From Haplomitrium mnioides (Eukaryota > Marchantiophyta > Haplomitriopsida > Calobryales): a stretch of 26,711 bases of DNA. The translations under genes were made by a program, and so were the position numbers. The notes under the pieces are model-generated. The model searched no databases, had not been told where the DNA came from, and saw only the letters and a list, made by a program, of their open reading frames with translations. The stretch lies in the NCBI GenBank assembly GCA_049999725.1, contig JBNGIS010017660.1, positions 51,783 through 78,493 on the forward strand. The letters run 5' to 3'. This document shows positions 18,151-26,711 of the stretch, one piece after another. Each line of letters starts with the position of its first letter. The stretch's first letter is position 1.

Positions 18151-18880
18151 CTTGAACTTTCAACTAATATTTATCTTACTAACCAAATTTCCAGATGAGT
18201 GTGCGGCTTATAGGATTCGATTTCTAAAAGATCCATTTTGCATATTGGTAGATGACCATGATATAGAAGCTTGTCGTAGAAGAGGATTTACTAGTGTCAG
18301 GCAAATTTTTGCACAGCTCACCCCTCCATATGTTGTATTTTGTCCGCCAGCTCTTGAAGTAACTCTGCCACCACATTTAAGCATTACACACTGCCAAGAC
18401 TTAAAGACAACGTTGGCACTTCAATATGGAGTGAAGACGAGCACCTTTGTCCACTTTTTCGTTGGAATGTGCCATGTTTTGGCATTGATGGAAGGTTACT
18501 TACTCACTTGGGCCAACATTTCAAAGCTCAAGAGGTAGCAATGTTGGCACATTGTCTGTGTGGTCTTTTGATGCCTATAAGAGTGGGAAAAGTCACGCAA
18601 CATGGTCGTTTTTTGAAACCAATTGCAAGCAACGGTTTCTTGACTATAACAGTGCTTCCTTGCTCTAAAATGAGGCTCTTCTTCATTGAAGATAATGAGG
18701 CTGTGGAGAGAATAGCAGTATCAAGTCTTATCTCTGAACATTCCCATGTGATTCTTGAAGCACTTGTAGCTGATCTAGCAGGAAGAACGTTTGTATTGCA
18801 TTTGCCAAGTTCTAAGTATACATATTTCTAGCAATCTTGGAAATCAGATTGTGAAGAAAATGAAGAGTAGCATATCAAGG
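18151..18880 (+). pseudogene. Second captured coding stretch, unnamed plant protein
   Basis: First part (about 18193-18360): DECAAYRIRFLKDPFCILVD, EACRRRGFTSVRQIFAQLTP. A frame change near 18360 follows, then LPRLKDNVGTSIWSEDEHLC, PLFRWNVPCFGIDGRLLTHL, GFLTITVLPCSKMRLFFIED, AVERIAVSSLISEHSHVILE and ALVADLAGRTFVLHLPSS, closing at YF followed by TAG at 18829, where a Trp codon would be one G-to-A step away. The ordered, rich composition over more than 150 codons says this was a real protein. I believe similar sequences exist in plant genomes, but I cannot name the gene. Whether it was once joined to the SPX part, or captured separately, is open. Confidence 0.6.
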
Positions 18881-20049
18881 AACATTTTTCAAGTAGTCGC
18901 TACAAATTATACAGCTTGAATGCATAATAGAAGACAACATTTATGATTTTAAAGAAAAGAATTTAAAGATTAAGGATTTAAGCTTGAAAATTTGTAGAAA
19001 TGTTTCTTCACGCAACTTTAGCGAATGGGAAAAAAATTCTTGAAAGTTTGAAAACTCCCAAAAGTTTGCAAAAAGGAGAAAAATAAGAAATTTTGAAAGT
19101 TCGACAAATTTTTAGAACTAATCTATCTCGGAAGGGAAATTGCCCTTGAATTATCCTCTAATTTCTTGTTTTATCCCGTCTTAGCTCTATAGGTGGACCC
19201 ACCGTAGCCCTAGATGCAGGGAGCACGAGAGCCCTTCACAAGTAACTATTAAAAGAGTTAAAGAGTAAACTCTATTTATACATCTACTATTTTACAACCT
19301 TTGACTTATAGGATTAATGGAGTCCTTGAGAGAGCTCAAGCGATTGAGCCTACTACCTAACCTCCACGAAGCACCATATTGCTTCCGAACCTAGCTTGTT
19401 CAACCAAACCTAGGTTTTTCTTGAGGAAGAAACAAGGCAGATCTTTAAAATGCAATTTCTTAGCCAAATCTTTCAATTCAAAAGCTAAAATGGAGTCTTT
19501 CATCCATGGAAATCTGTTGTGCATCATGAATGTCATGCTTTGGCTCAAAAGTAGCTGAGAAAAAGGGAATTTCTAACCTGGTTGCAGAAAGTCGACATTT
19601 TCAAAGGCTAGATCAGAAATTTTGATTTCTCTGTCAATTTACAGTAATTTTACATGACTCAAAATCTGAAACCATATTGCATGGCCTCTGCTATCTGTTC
19701 TCTTGCAAGAAATATCTAATTTGATGAAGAAACAAGGAAGAATTAGCAAGATTTCATTGTTGATTGTTGAAGTCCAATTTTTTGAAGCATCATGATCTTC
19801 AAATGATCTCTATGAGCTACATTTCTTACTTCTATCAATACCCAATGTTTTTTGATTCATAAATAGCTTTTCTTTTCCTATAATCAATCTTCAGATTCAT
19901 TGCTAAATTCCAGCTACTCGATTTTCTAAATTTTGAATAGAATATATTAGTATTGAGCTGAAAGATATCCACTCTGTTTTTAGAACATTGTTGTACATGA
20001 ACATGCAGTATTCTCTAGTATTGTTTTTTGGCTATTATGACATTCACCA
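18881..20049. other. Interior of element 2, nothing recognised
   Basis: About 1.2 kb without convincing coding content on either strand. It could be untranslated sequence of the captured gene or later insertions. Confidence 0.4.
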
Positions 20050-20177
20050 CTATCTGTATGTGGTGGTACTCTTTCTCCCAGAAGAAAGAAAGGAGGTTCT
20101 GACGAGGCAACACATTATAATTAGTGTACATTTAAGTTCTTGTTGGCTGTTCTAAGGTCTTTTTTTAGATCAGCCAA
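20050..20177 (+). other. Copia-type 3' hairpins of element 2
   Basis: GTGGTGGTACTCTTTC with CCCAGAAGAAAG parallels 16508-16535 of the younger copia. Further on, TTGGCTG (20143-20149) and CAGCCAA (20171-20177) form a 7-bp stem whose 3' arm runs into the polypurine tract, the same arrangement as at 16600-16625 but with different bases. Confidence 0.7.
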
Positions 20178-20185
20178 AGGGGGAG
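20176..20185 (+). promoter_or_regulatory. Polypurine tract of element 2
   Basis: AAAGGGGGAG directly before the 3' LTR; its last nine bases equal the tract of the younger copia. Confidence 0.9.
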
Positions 20186-20379
20186 TATTATAACCCTAGT
20201 TAAATTAACCATATTTGGGTTAATACTCACTTTTGTTGTGGTTGATGTTCTCTCATACATCAACCAAGAGAGAGTGTTGTGAGCTAATCTAACCCATCAC
20301 TAACTAAAGCTAAATCTTAGTTGAGTTAGATCTAGAGGTAGTTTCAACTACCTCTATCTTTCCTTGTCTATCTCATATA
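20186..20379 (+). repeat. 3' LTR of element 2
   Basis: 194 bp, TATTATAACCC to CTCATATA, aligned without gaps to 17123-17316. TTCAT follows it, matching the left flank. Confidence 0.88.
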
Positions 20380-20508
20380 TTCATGTGTAAAGATATAAAC
20401 ATATATTATATAATTATATGAAGAGAGAAGGGAGGTTTGGAATACATAAGCTAATGAAGCCTACATTACAACATCATCAAATTTCTTTTTTTTCACTACT
20501 ATTTTTCA

Positions 20509-20718
20509 ATGGATGGAGTTTTCAAAGGCAAGAAGAGGCTAGAATTTCAAAATTCATGTTCACAAAAAAGTGTTGCTTTTGGCCAACAACTAGAGATAGT
20601 TTCAAATCATTGTTCTGAGAAGGTAAACGTTGGAATATCTAAAACGTCAAGTGTTATGGCAAGTATTTTGGGAAAAATGGCAATTGTTGAATCATATACG
20701 TCGATAGAAAAAGATTGA
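20509..20718 (+). pseudogene. Candidate first exon, 69 codons
   Basis: Begins at an ATG after a T-rich stretch: MDGVFKGKKRLEFQNSCSQK, ends SYTSIEKD then TGA. Unrecognised. It lies directly before palindrome array D, and is listed with the element only because of strand and position. Confidence 0.3.
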
Positions 20719-20724
20719 GCAAGT

Positions 20725-20874
20725 GAACCCTATGTGCACATAGGATTAGGGATTGAACCCTATGTGCATATACAGTCAAGAAGTGAACCTAATTTGCTCA
20801 TAGTATCAAAGAGTGAATAACTTGCGCACAATGGATCAAAGAGAGAACCAAATGCTCACATAGGATCCAAGACT
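20725..20874. repeat. Palindrome array D, five units of exactly 30 bp
   Basis: Units start with GAACC or a near match at 20725, 20755, 20785, 20815 and 20845. Unit 1 contains the perfect 16-bp palindrome CCTATGTGCACATAGG (20729-20744). Later units keep the outline (CAAATGCTCACATAGGAT in unit 5) with point changes only. Confidence 0.9.
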
Positions 20875-21259
20875 TAATCTTTGGCATGCACTTGATTTTT
20901 ATTGTCAACCACGTGGTCAAAGTTTGATATTTCTTTTTACTATTCCAACAGATCAATAGAAAGACATCAAGTCTGAATTTCCAAACGGTTGTGGACATTT
21001 CTTTGCCCTTATAATATGTCAACAATGATGCTAAAGATCCAAATTTGTTTGTTTAAAATACCAAAAGCATATAATCGTGTGACTATTTCAACTTTCGAGA
21101 TGATTTGTTGTCACCGATAGCACCTCTCAAACAACGAGTGATTTCTAATCAATTTGGAACTCTGAACAAGATTGGGAGATCTTTTGGAAACTGAAATCAT
21201 TTGAAGGAATCTTTAGACGATAGTTTAGAAAATGATTTTAGTAAAGAGCCTTGGTGAAT

Positions 21260-21629
21260 CAACATTTCTTTGGAGCTATTGCCAAAGGTACCGATTATTT
21301 TACAAAATACATTCTCTAATGGTCGAGATATTGATAAAGATTATGTTTTGGCATGGTCGAGTTCTCCCAATCCTCAAGGTGGTCCACATCGATCAAAAAC
21401 ATATTTCGAAGGAACAAACAATGCTTTTGAAGATGTTCAAGATCTCCAAGATAATAAATTATCTCTAATTGCTGGATTCGCCTACGGATCAAATCGATCA
21501 GCAAGATATAAGAATTCTTTGTTTGGGCCAAAACCCAAACGAGTAAACACTTTATGTGAAAATTCTTTGCCGAAAGTCTATCATAATAAGAGGTTTGTGA
21601 AGAAAACTGTGATTCGATATCAATTTTGA
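21260..21629 (+). pseudogene. Coding block, unrecognised
   Basis: About 120 codons open: LLPKVPIILQNTFSNGRDID, VLAWSSSPNPQGGPHRSKTY, NKLSLIAGFAYGSNRSARYK, ending KTVIRYQF. The composition looks like real protein. It probably is an N-terminal part of the element's large protein, but I cannot match it. Confidence 0.4.
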
Positions 21630-21886
21630 AATTGAAGAGAATTTTACATTGTCAAAATAATTGTTTGTTGTTGTGAAGACAGATTTTTTCAAAAGTGTGA
21701 GAGAAATGTATTTTTTAACAAAGCATGAAAATTTGAAATATCATATTGGCATGAGAAATACTAAGAAAAGACTACGATGTTGACAATTAGTTCACTCTAT
21801 ATGGGGGTACTTTTTTTTAAGAAGAGGCTTCAAATTATTATTATCAGTAGGGAATAATAAAATCCAAAGTATTTAAAAACTCAAAA

Positions 21887-22213
21887 ATGCATATCTTAGA
21901 GGCATTTTTGGAAGTAGAGAACTATCTCCTAAAGGAGTGTATATATGAACATTTTGTTTTTCAGAGACACAATGAGAGAACTCCCACTCAAAAATTTTAT
22001 AACTTGCCATACAATTTTACAAAATGGGAAGTTTGTGACTACTATAAAATTTATTTGAAAGAGAAAGATCTTGGTTACATTCTTAGTTTTTTTGGTTTTA
22101 CAAAACATTGGAGAACTCACTATCCAAATATTAAAATTTCAACATATAATAGATTTGTTGTTTGTGATACCTTCGAAGAATTTAAATCATTGCAAGAAAA
22201 ACCCATCTTTTAG
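21887..22213 (+). pseudogene. Putative transposase block before catalytic core
   Basis: 108 codons open. It ends with HWRTHYPNIKISTYNRFVVC and DTFEEFKSLQEKP, matching the W-x-x-x-x-P-x-x-KI-x-x-x-x-RF-x-x-C-D module that precedes the core in DUF7869-like proteins (from memory). The usual second Cys after CD is replaced (CDTF for CDTC), which would break a zinc site. Confidence 0.5.
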
Positions 22214-22589
22214 TTAGACAAAAGTAACAAATTTCTTCTCTTTTAAAACCTAAGGTTACTATAATGCTCTTTTTATGAGAAACAAAGCTTTATTCCAGAG
22301 ATGTTATGATTTCTCAACTTACTCAATCAAGATATTGGTTATGCGAAGTTGTTTCACAAATGAGGTTGGAGTGATATAAACCTTAGCAACTAAAGTTGTG
22401 ACCACATATTCCATGCTCGCCTAGAGTCTATTGCTTTTACTTTGAATCCAAAGCATTTCGTGAATGAAATACACCAAGGAAATTGTTCTCTTTATTGGTT
22501 ATGACCTTAGGTATGCACAAGGTTTTCCTACTGTTGCTTTCAATTCAAAGCCCCTCCCTAGGAAAACAGTCCCAAGAATCGTTTATGTT

Positions 22590-22755
22590 GTTTGTAAATC
22601 CTATGCGCGCACATGATTTGTTCTTATTTCTTTCAAATCCAATTGCGATCACAATCAAAAAAAGCCAAGATATTGATGTTGTTTCTTTTGATCCTATACG
22701 CGTATAGGATCAATTATTGTTTTTTTAAAATCCTATGTGAGAATAGAGTCCAACC
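22590..22755. repeat. Palindrome array E, irregular spacing
   Basis: Diverged copies of a TCCTATGNGNGCATAGGA-type motif near 22599, 22637, 22691 and 22731, spaced 38-54 bp. The third is a perfect 26-bp palindrome (22688-22713) with the core CCTATACGCGTATAGG. The motif is clearly related to array D, 1.9 kb to the left. Confidence 0.75.
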
Positions 22756-23877
22756 AAATATTGAAATTGAAGTTCTAGTTTGTGACCCAAAGGCAACAAA
22801 TCTTGTTTTTCTCATCTTGAAACTTTTGCTTATTTCAAGTCAAAGACAAGTATATATTGTGAATGTTATTCAGATTATCTTATATTTAATTCAACCAAAG
22901 TTTATTTTAGATCTTTTAAAAAAATTTCACCTCTGCTAATCCAAACATTTGTTGAAGTTGATTTGAATATTTTGAGTGGCTAAGGTTATCTTTTGAAATT
23001 CAAAACATCAAGACATGTTTTACTGAATTACTTTTATCTCTTTGGTGTTTTTTGATAATGTAGCCAAATATAATTGCCAATTGTTTCTTCATCGTAATCA
23101 ACAAATAAAAGAAAGAACAAAACTTGCAAACCATCAAAGAAAATGTTTAAAAGATGGTCAAAAGTATTTGGAAATTGTGATGGAATGAATCAAAAGAAAG
23201 CAGTCATTACTCATTGGCCTTGGCCACCAAAAAAACAATGATAAATATTGTTTGGTGGGTGTGCATATTGTTGGTGCTTTAATATTCAATCATTCTCTTT
23301 CTTCAAGAGTCTTCTTAACCTATAGAAACTTCAAAAATGAATCCACTTTAATAGTTATGATGCTCAATAAAATATTATCTGACTTTGAATGGCTGGTGAC
23401 TCCAACCTTGCATCTTCAGTTTGACAATATGACACAAGAAAATAAGAATTCTAGTTTATTTGGATATCTTAGTCTTCTTATTGCCAAGAATGTTTTTTGA
23501 AAAATCAAGGTGGGATTTCTCATGGTTGGCTACTCATGATCAAATCAGTCAAATGTTTAGAAGATTCTTGAAACATTTGAAACGTGTCTAAGCTTTTATG
23601 ATTACAAGTGTTAGCAAAGCTCTACAATTATCTTATTATCCTAAACTCCATGTAACTCTTTTGATAGAAATTTGGGATTTTAAATAGAAACTTGGGACTT
23701 TAATTGTTTCTACAACAACGTCCCTCTTTGGTTCAAAGGACATATGATACTACTTTTAATTTAGAATTCAAGTTCAAGTTGAGTGATTCAAAGACAAAGA
23801 TTTGAAGTATATAATTTTCAACAAATGAATTTTGGCTATCTCCGGATGGTATTTGTCAATTCAAATGCCTACTTGAA

Positions 23878-24201
23878 ATGGACAATAAAATTTTAATTTC
23901 AATGTTAATTCTTCTCAAGGCATATTGTAAAATCAAAAGATCTCAAAAGAAAGAAAGAGAAGTTGATGTAGAGAAAGTGGTTTTTGCAATAATAGACAAC
24001 ATAAGTGAGAACTGCTATAAGTTCTTTACAGATTCTGATATTCAATGGTGGAATGACTTTTTTCTTGCTCAATACATCGATTTTTTCTTGGCCTACATCC
24101 TTGAAAGATTAAGACGAGTACTCAAAACAAAATTCACCTTTCTACCTTCACAATCGACAAGTACTTGTAGTGATTCTCAAAATATTTATATAAGTTCTTA
24201 G
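23878..24201 (+). pseudogene. Putative transposase C-terminal block
   Basis: 107 codons open: ISMLILLKAYCKIKRSQKKE, REVDVEKVVFAIIDNISEN, DIQWWNDFFLAQYIDFF. The WW followed by two Phe fits the region after the catalytic core of the same family. It ends in a Ser/Thr-rich tail. Confidence 0.45.
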
Positions 24202-24271
24202 CTTAAATCTCAACAAATAGAGGGAGATGTTCCAATAAAACATATACTTTCTACATGTCGACCAATCTACA

Positions 24272-24583
24272 ATGGAGCACTTAAGCATGCGAGAAGGGAC
24301 TGTTTCACATAACACCAAATACTGGCACAAATTTGGCAACCTAAAAGAGGTGAAAGCTATAATGTTTATTTGTGTTGCTGCGTCACTCAATCCAAAGAGG
24401 ATACCATTTTGGATTGCCAAAATACTCAAAGTTTTGTCATTTGATGTGGAAGAACCTTCCAACCCAAAACGAGTATGTGTTCAATGGTTTGCTTGTGAAG
24501 CTGAGGATGCATTTTTCGGACAATATTTTCTAGAAAAAAATAACACCAACAAAAGGGAAACGCAAATCCAAGTTACATATTGA
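24272..24583 (+). pseudogene. C-terminal small beta-barrel-like block
   Basis: 103 codons open, with KRIPFWIAKILKVLSFD, then VCVQWFACE and FFGQYFLEK. The pattern PFW-x-x-K-x-L...V-x-WF/Y...G-x-Y resembles the SH3/BAH-like tail in the same repetitive proteins. Role unknown. Confidence 0.45.
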
Positions 24584-25310
24584 TGTACTTGATATAACAC
24601 AAATCACGATTTTGTCTTTTGATTTTCTTCTCACTCAAAAAAACCAATTGAGAAAAACCACTCTAGCTACCATTAAATCAAATCTATTTGAGTAGAAAAA
24701 AAGACAAAAAGCAATCAATCTTGATGTGTTTGAAAGAGATTCAATCAATGTTATTAATAATAGAGCAAACTGTGTTAATCTTACTGAATCTTTCGAAGCT
24801 GATTCTAAAAAAGTTGACACAAGTGACTAAAGACATTTAGATTCCTGATTGTATATTGCATAATTTCACTTTATATTATGATAAAATATTATTATTATAT
24901 AACATACTTGAGAATGTTATCAAGGAATTTCTTGAAATTATATGCCACCTTGAACTTTTTAGTGTAAAATACTCCAAATGCTTTTTTTTTTCTCTATGAA
25001 GAAAACTTAAATATTTAATAATTATTTTCATTTGGTTTGTGAAATACTTTCTGATCCAAAATGTAACTATATTCTTTCCTTCTTTATTGTTTGCTAGAAG
25101 ATTTAATATTTTGGTATCATTGAAGTGTGTCCCAAATTGACTACTTAATCTTTTGCTTGTAAGAACTTTGATGGAAAACTTAAAATCTTTAGCACACTTT
25201 GGCTCATATATAGAGCTTTGTACCCCTTTTACTTTTTGATTCAGAATCAAAAAACATAATCTTAAGCTTGCCTAGAGTTTGTTTCGAAAAGCAAAACCTT
25301 TAGCACATCT
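24584..25310. other. No recognisable gene
   Basis: AT-rich stretch after the putative transposase. It may be its 3' flank; no terminal repeat or coding family seen. Confidence 0.4.
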
Positions 25311-25392
25311 TTACTTGGATGTGTGCAAAGACTCTGTGTAGAACTTTAAACCGAGGTTCAACATAGTCTTTGTTGCCCAATATTCAGATGTT

Positions 25393-25496
25393 GAGCTCAG
25401 ATTCTTATGCACGCATAGACTTTTGCGTGGAGTGTTTAGATTTTGAGCTCGGATTCCTATGCGAACAGACTTTCTTGTGAAAGTCCAAGCCTTCCA
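25393..25496. repeat. Palindromic repeat F, two 52-bp units
   Basis: GAGCTCAGATTCTTATGC at 25393 and GAGCTCGGATTCCTATGC at 25445, each followed by a GCATAGACTTT-like part and a G-rich tail. The TATGCACGCATA palindrome in unit 1 is again of the D/E type. Looser related words (AGACTCTGTGTAGAAC near 25330, TGTGTAGAAC near 25549) flank it. Confidence 0.65.
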
Positions 25497-25674
25497 CATG
25501 TACTAACTTTGGTATACAACCCTAAGCATTCTACATACAATGATTACTGTGTAGAACTTAGACTCTACACTACTCAAAGATTCTCGTAAAAGAATTGGAG
25601 ATGTTGCTTGTTTGAACTCTAAAGTAAATCTCTAAAGCCATTGTCTTTTTGATTTTGATTTATGACTTCTTTGC

Positions 25675-26007
25675 ATATAGCCAAGCAACCAAAGAACCCA
25701 AGTGATTTGAGAGGAACTCCAGAATGAGGAGTGGGGCTAAGAAGCCCTTCTATTTATTCTAGAGAAGGGGGTGTCACCTCCTTTCCTTCACTTACAAGTC
25801 ACTTCCAATTTCAACTCTAAAAGTGATCACTTACAAGTCGGTTCTAATTTCAACCCTAAAAGTGACCTTATACCAATTCAATTAAAGTAACTTCAAAAGC
25901 AAGTAAACTTAAAATGATTTCAACTCTAAAAGTGACCCTCTACCACTTCCTTTGCTCCTCTCTACTTCTTATAAATAGCACAACATCATGCTAGTACTAT
26001 TATATAA
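25675..26007 (-). mobile_element. 3' LTR (part) of minus-strand gypsy element, copy 3
   Basis: Shares long blocks with 8378-8779. On the minus strand it begins a few bases after the pol stop and a purine-rich AGAAGGTGAGGG, as a 3' LTR should. Inside are two 39-bp tandem units starting TCACTTACAAGTC at 25788 and 25827. The far (left) border is unclear, so the LTR could extend towards repeat F. Confidence 0.7.
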
Positions 26008-26010
26008 CCC

Positions 26011-26560
26011 TCACCTTCTAATTGATGAAGTCCTCGTCATGACTAAGAATTTCAAATAATAAAATTCTTGAACATCCTCAAGGTTAGAATACACCTTCCA
26101 AGAAGCATCATAAAGTGGATATCCCTTCCACAAAACTTTATGTTGAACTGAGAATGTCACATACGCTTGAGAACTCGCTTAGCCAAAATACGATCCACCT
26201 TATATTCTTCATGATCATCAAGAAAAATATATGGAGGAGGAGTTTGAACACGATTTGGAAAAGAAGATGGACTATAATTAAAAGGTTTAAGTTTAGATAT
26301 ACAAAATGCAAGATGAATCTTCATATGGAGAGGAAGATCAAGTTTATACACGACGAGAGAAATAACTTGAGAAATTGAGAAAGGACTACTCCAAGTTGGA
26401 GATACCTTACGGACTTGAGTATCTAATAACAAATGAAGATCATAAGTAGAAAACATAACTCGGTCACCTAAAACAAAAGAAAAATCACGACCATGTTTAT
26501 CGGCATATTTTTTGCCGATTTTGAGTAATAACAAGATGGTTTTTGGTATATTGCAAAGAG
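26011..26560 (-). pseudogene. Ty3/gypsy chromovirus integrase C-terminus and chromodomain
   Basis: On the minus strand: ITQNRQK, a frameshift, then KKYADKHGRDFSFVLGDRVM, STYDLHLLL, SPTWSSPFSISQVISLVVYK and LDLPLHMKIHLAFCISKLKP, the classic GPY/F-type integrase tail. EEYKVDRILAKRVLKR opens a chromodomain. After a second frameshift near 26150 it continues VLWKGYPLYDASWKVYSNLE and closes at a TGA (26013-26011). Chromodomains guide such integrases to marked chromatin. The rest of pol lies beyond the right edge or is lost: upstream of 26560 the sequence becomes AT-rich and featureless. It is the same family as the integrase remnant at 3860, but opposite in strand. Confidence 0.88.
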
Positions 26561-26711
26561 AACATCCACTACTTTGAACCAGGAACAGGCAACTCAGAAC
26601 ATGAATTTTTTTTTTGGAAAAATTTGTGATTTTTCATATAAAAAAACATAAAAAAACGAGGGTAATTTTAAAAAACAAAAAGTACATGAGTTTTTTCGGG
26701 TTTGTTTTTGG
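26561..26711. other. AT-rich end of window
   Basis: Runs of A and T; no continuation of the gypsy pol is seen, so that element is interrupted here. Confidence 0.5.

Larger units (their letters stand above)
17123..20379 (+). mobile_element. Non-autonomous copia-like element with captured genes
   Basis: 3,257 bp between paired 194-bp LTRs. The copia 3' signature (GTGGTGGTACTCTTT hairpin region, a hairpin ending at the polypurine tract, AAAGGGGGAG) precedes the right LTR, so orientation is plus. The interior has no gag-pol; instead it has an SPX domain remnant and a second conserved coding stretch. The LTRs differ at about 27 of 194 positions by my count (near 14 percent) without indels, so it is much older than the copia at 9447. 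No primer binding site follows the 5' LTR; a TGGTATC appears only at about 17391, suggesting rearrangement. The gene content recalls gene-capturing retrotransposons such as maize Bs1 (established precedent). Confidence 0.78.
20509..24583 (+). pseudogene. Decayed element with DUF7869-like putative transposase
   Basis: A chain of plus-strand coding remnants. The diagnostic part is 23252-23620: VGVHIVGALIF, then PTLHLQFDNMTQENKNSSLF (Asp at 23423), YLSLLIAKNVF and GFLMVGYS. A one-base frameshift follows, then HDQISQMFRRFLKHLKRV at 23535-23588 and KALQLSYYPKLHVTLL. This matches the pattern P-L-LQ-DN...ENKN...VGHTHDQIDQMFS of a large repetitive protein family (DUF7869-like, name from memory) thought to be transposon-derived. 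The upstream block HYPNIKISTYNRFVVCDTFE (about 22110-22170) and the downstream WW and PFW blocks fit the same family's order. Frameshifts and stops show it is dead. Terminal repeats were not found. Confidence 0.65.

Overview
The window is nuclear DNA of a eukaryote, most likely a land plant. It carries plant-type Ty1/copia and Ty3/gypsy retrotransposons, a Helitron-type helicase and a captured SPX (PHO1-like) fragment, and the background is AT-rich and gene-poor. Which plant is not decidable by eye; the DUF7869-like element at the right end makes me lean towards a non-seed plant (weak inference). I see no intact host gene. Almost everything is decayed mobile DNA or multi-exon pseudogenes.

Layout, left to right. 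1-2190: (TA)n, then a decayed Helitron/Pif1 helicase (+). 2191-3580: nothing recognised. 3581-3770: a fragment of a gypsy-family LTR. 3860-4440: a gypsy integrase remnant (+). 5312-9376: a multi-exon pseudogene of unrecognised family on the minus strand. It has good splice sites and its introns hold two arrays of short hairpins and one solo gypsy LTR. 9447-16768: a complete copia element with 134-bp LTRs, a perfect 5-bp target duplication (AGGAA), a 1.6-kb leader with 37-38-bp tandem repeats, and one gag-pol frame. That frame is broken by nine in-frame stops but no frameshift. Its reverse transcriptase carries an insertion built from nine in-frame copies of a hairpin motif, GGACC-N-GTCC. 17123-20379: an older copia-like element with 194-bp LTRs that has lost gag-pol and carries fragments of at least one host-type gene, an SPX domain and a second conserved but unnamed coding stretch. 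20509-24583: a decayed element with a DUF7869-like putative transposase (+), containing two more palindrome arrays. 25393-26560: a third palindromic repeat, then a minus-strand gypsy chromovirus end (integrase C-terminus, chromodomain, LTR).

Two themes run through the window. First, unrelated coding remnants mostly died through stops that fit C-to-T (CAA, CAG, CGA) or G-to-A (TGG) changes while the frame was kept, as expected of methylcytosine deamination in silenced DNA. Second, clusters of short palindromes with 23-52-bp spacing occur at least six times, in introns, between exons and inside a retrotransposon reading frame. I consider these arrays the best candidate for something undescribed. 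All family names come from reading motifs, not from database searches.
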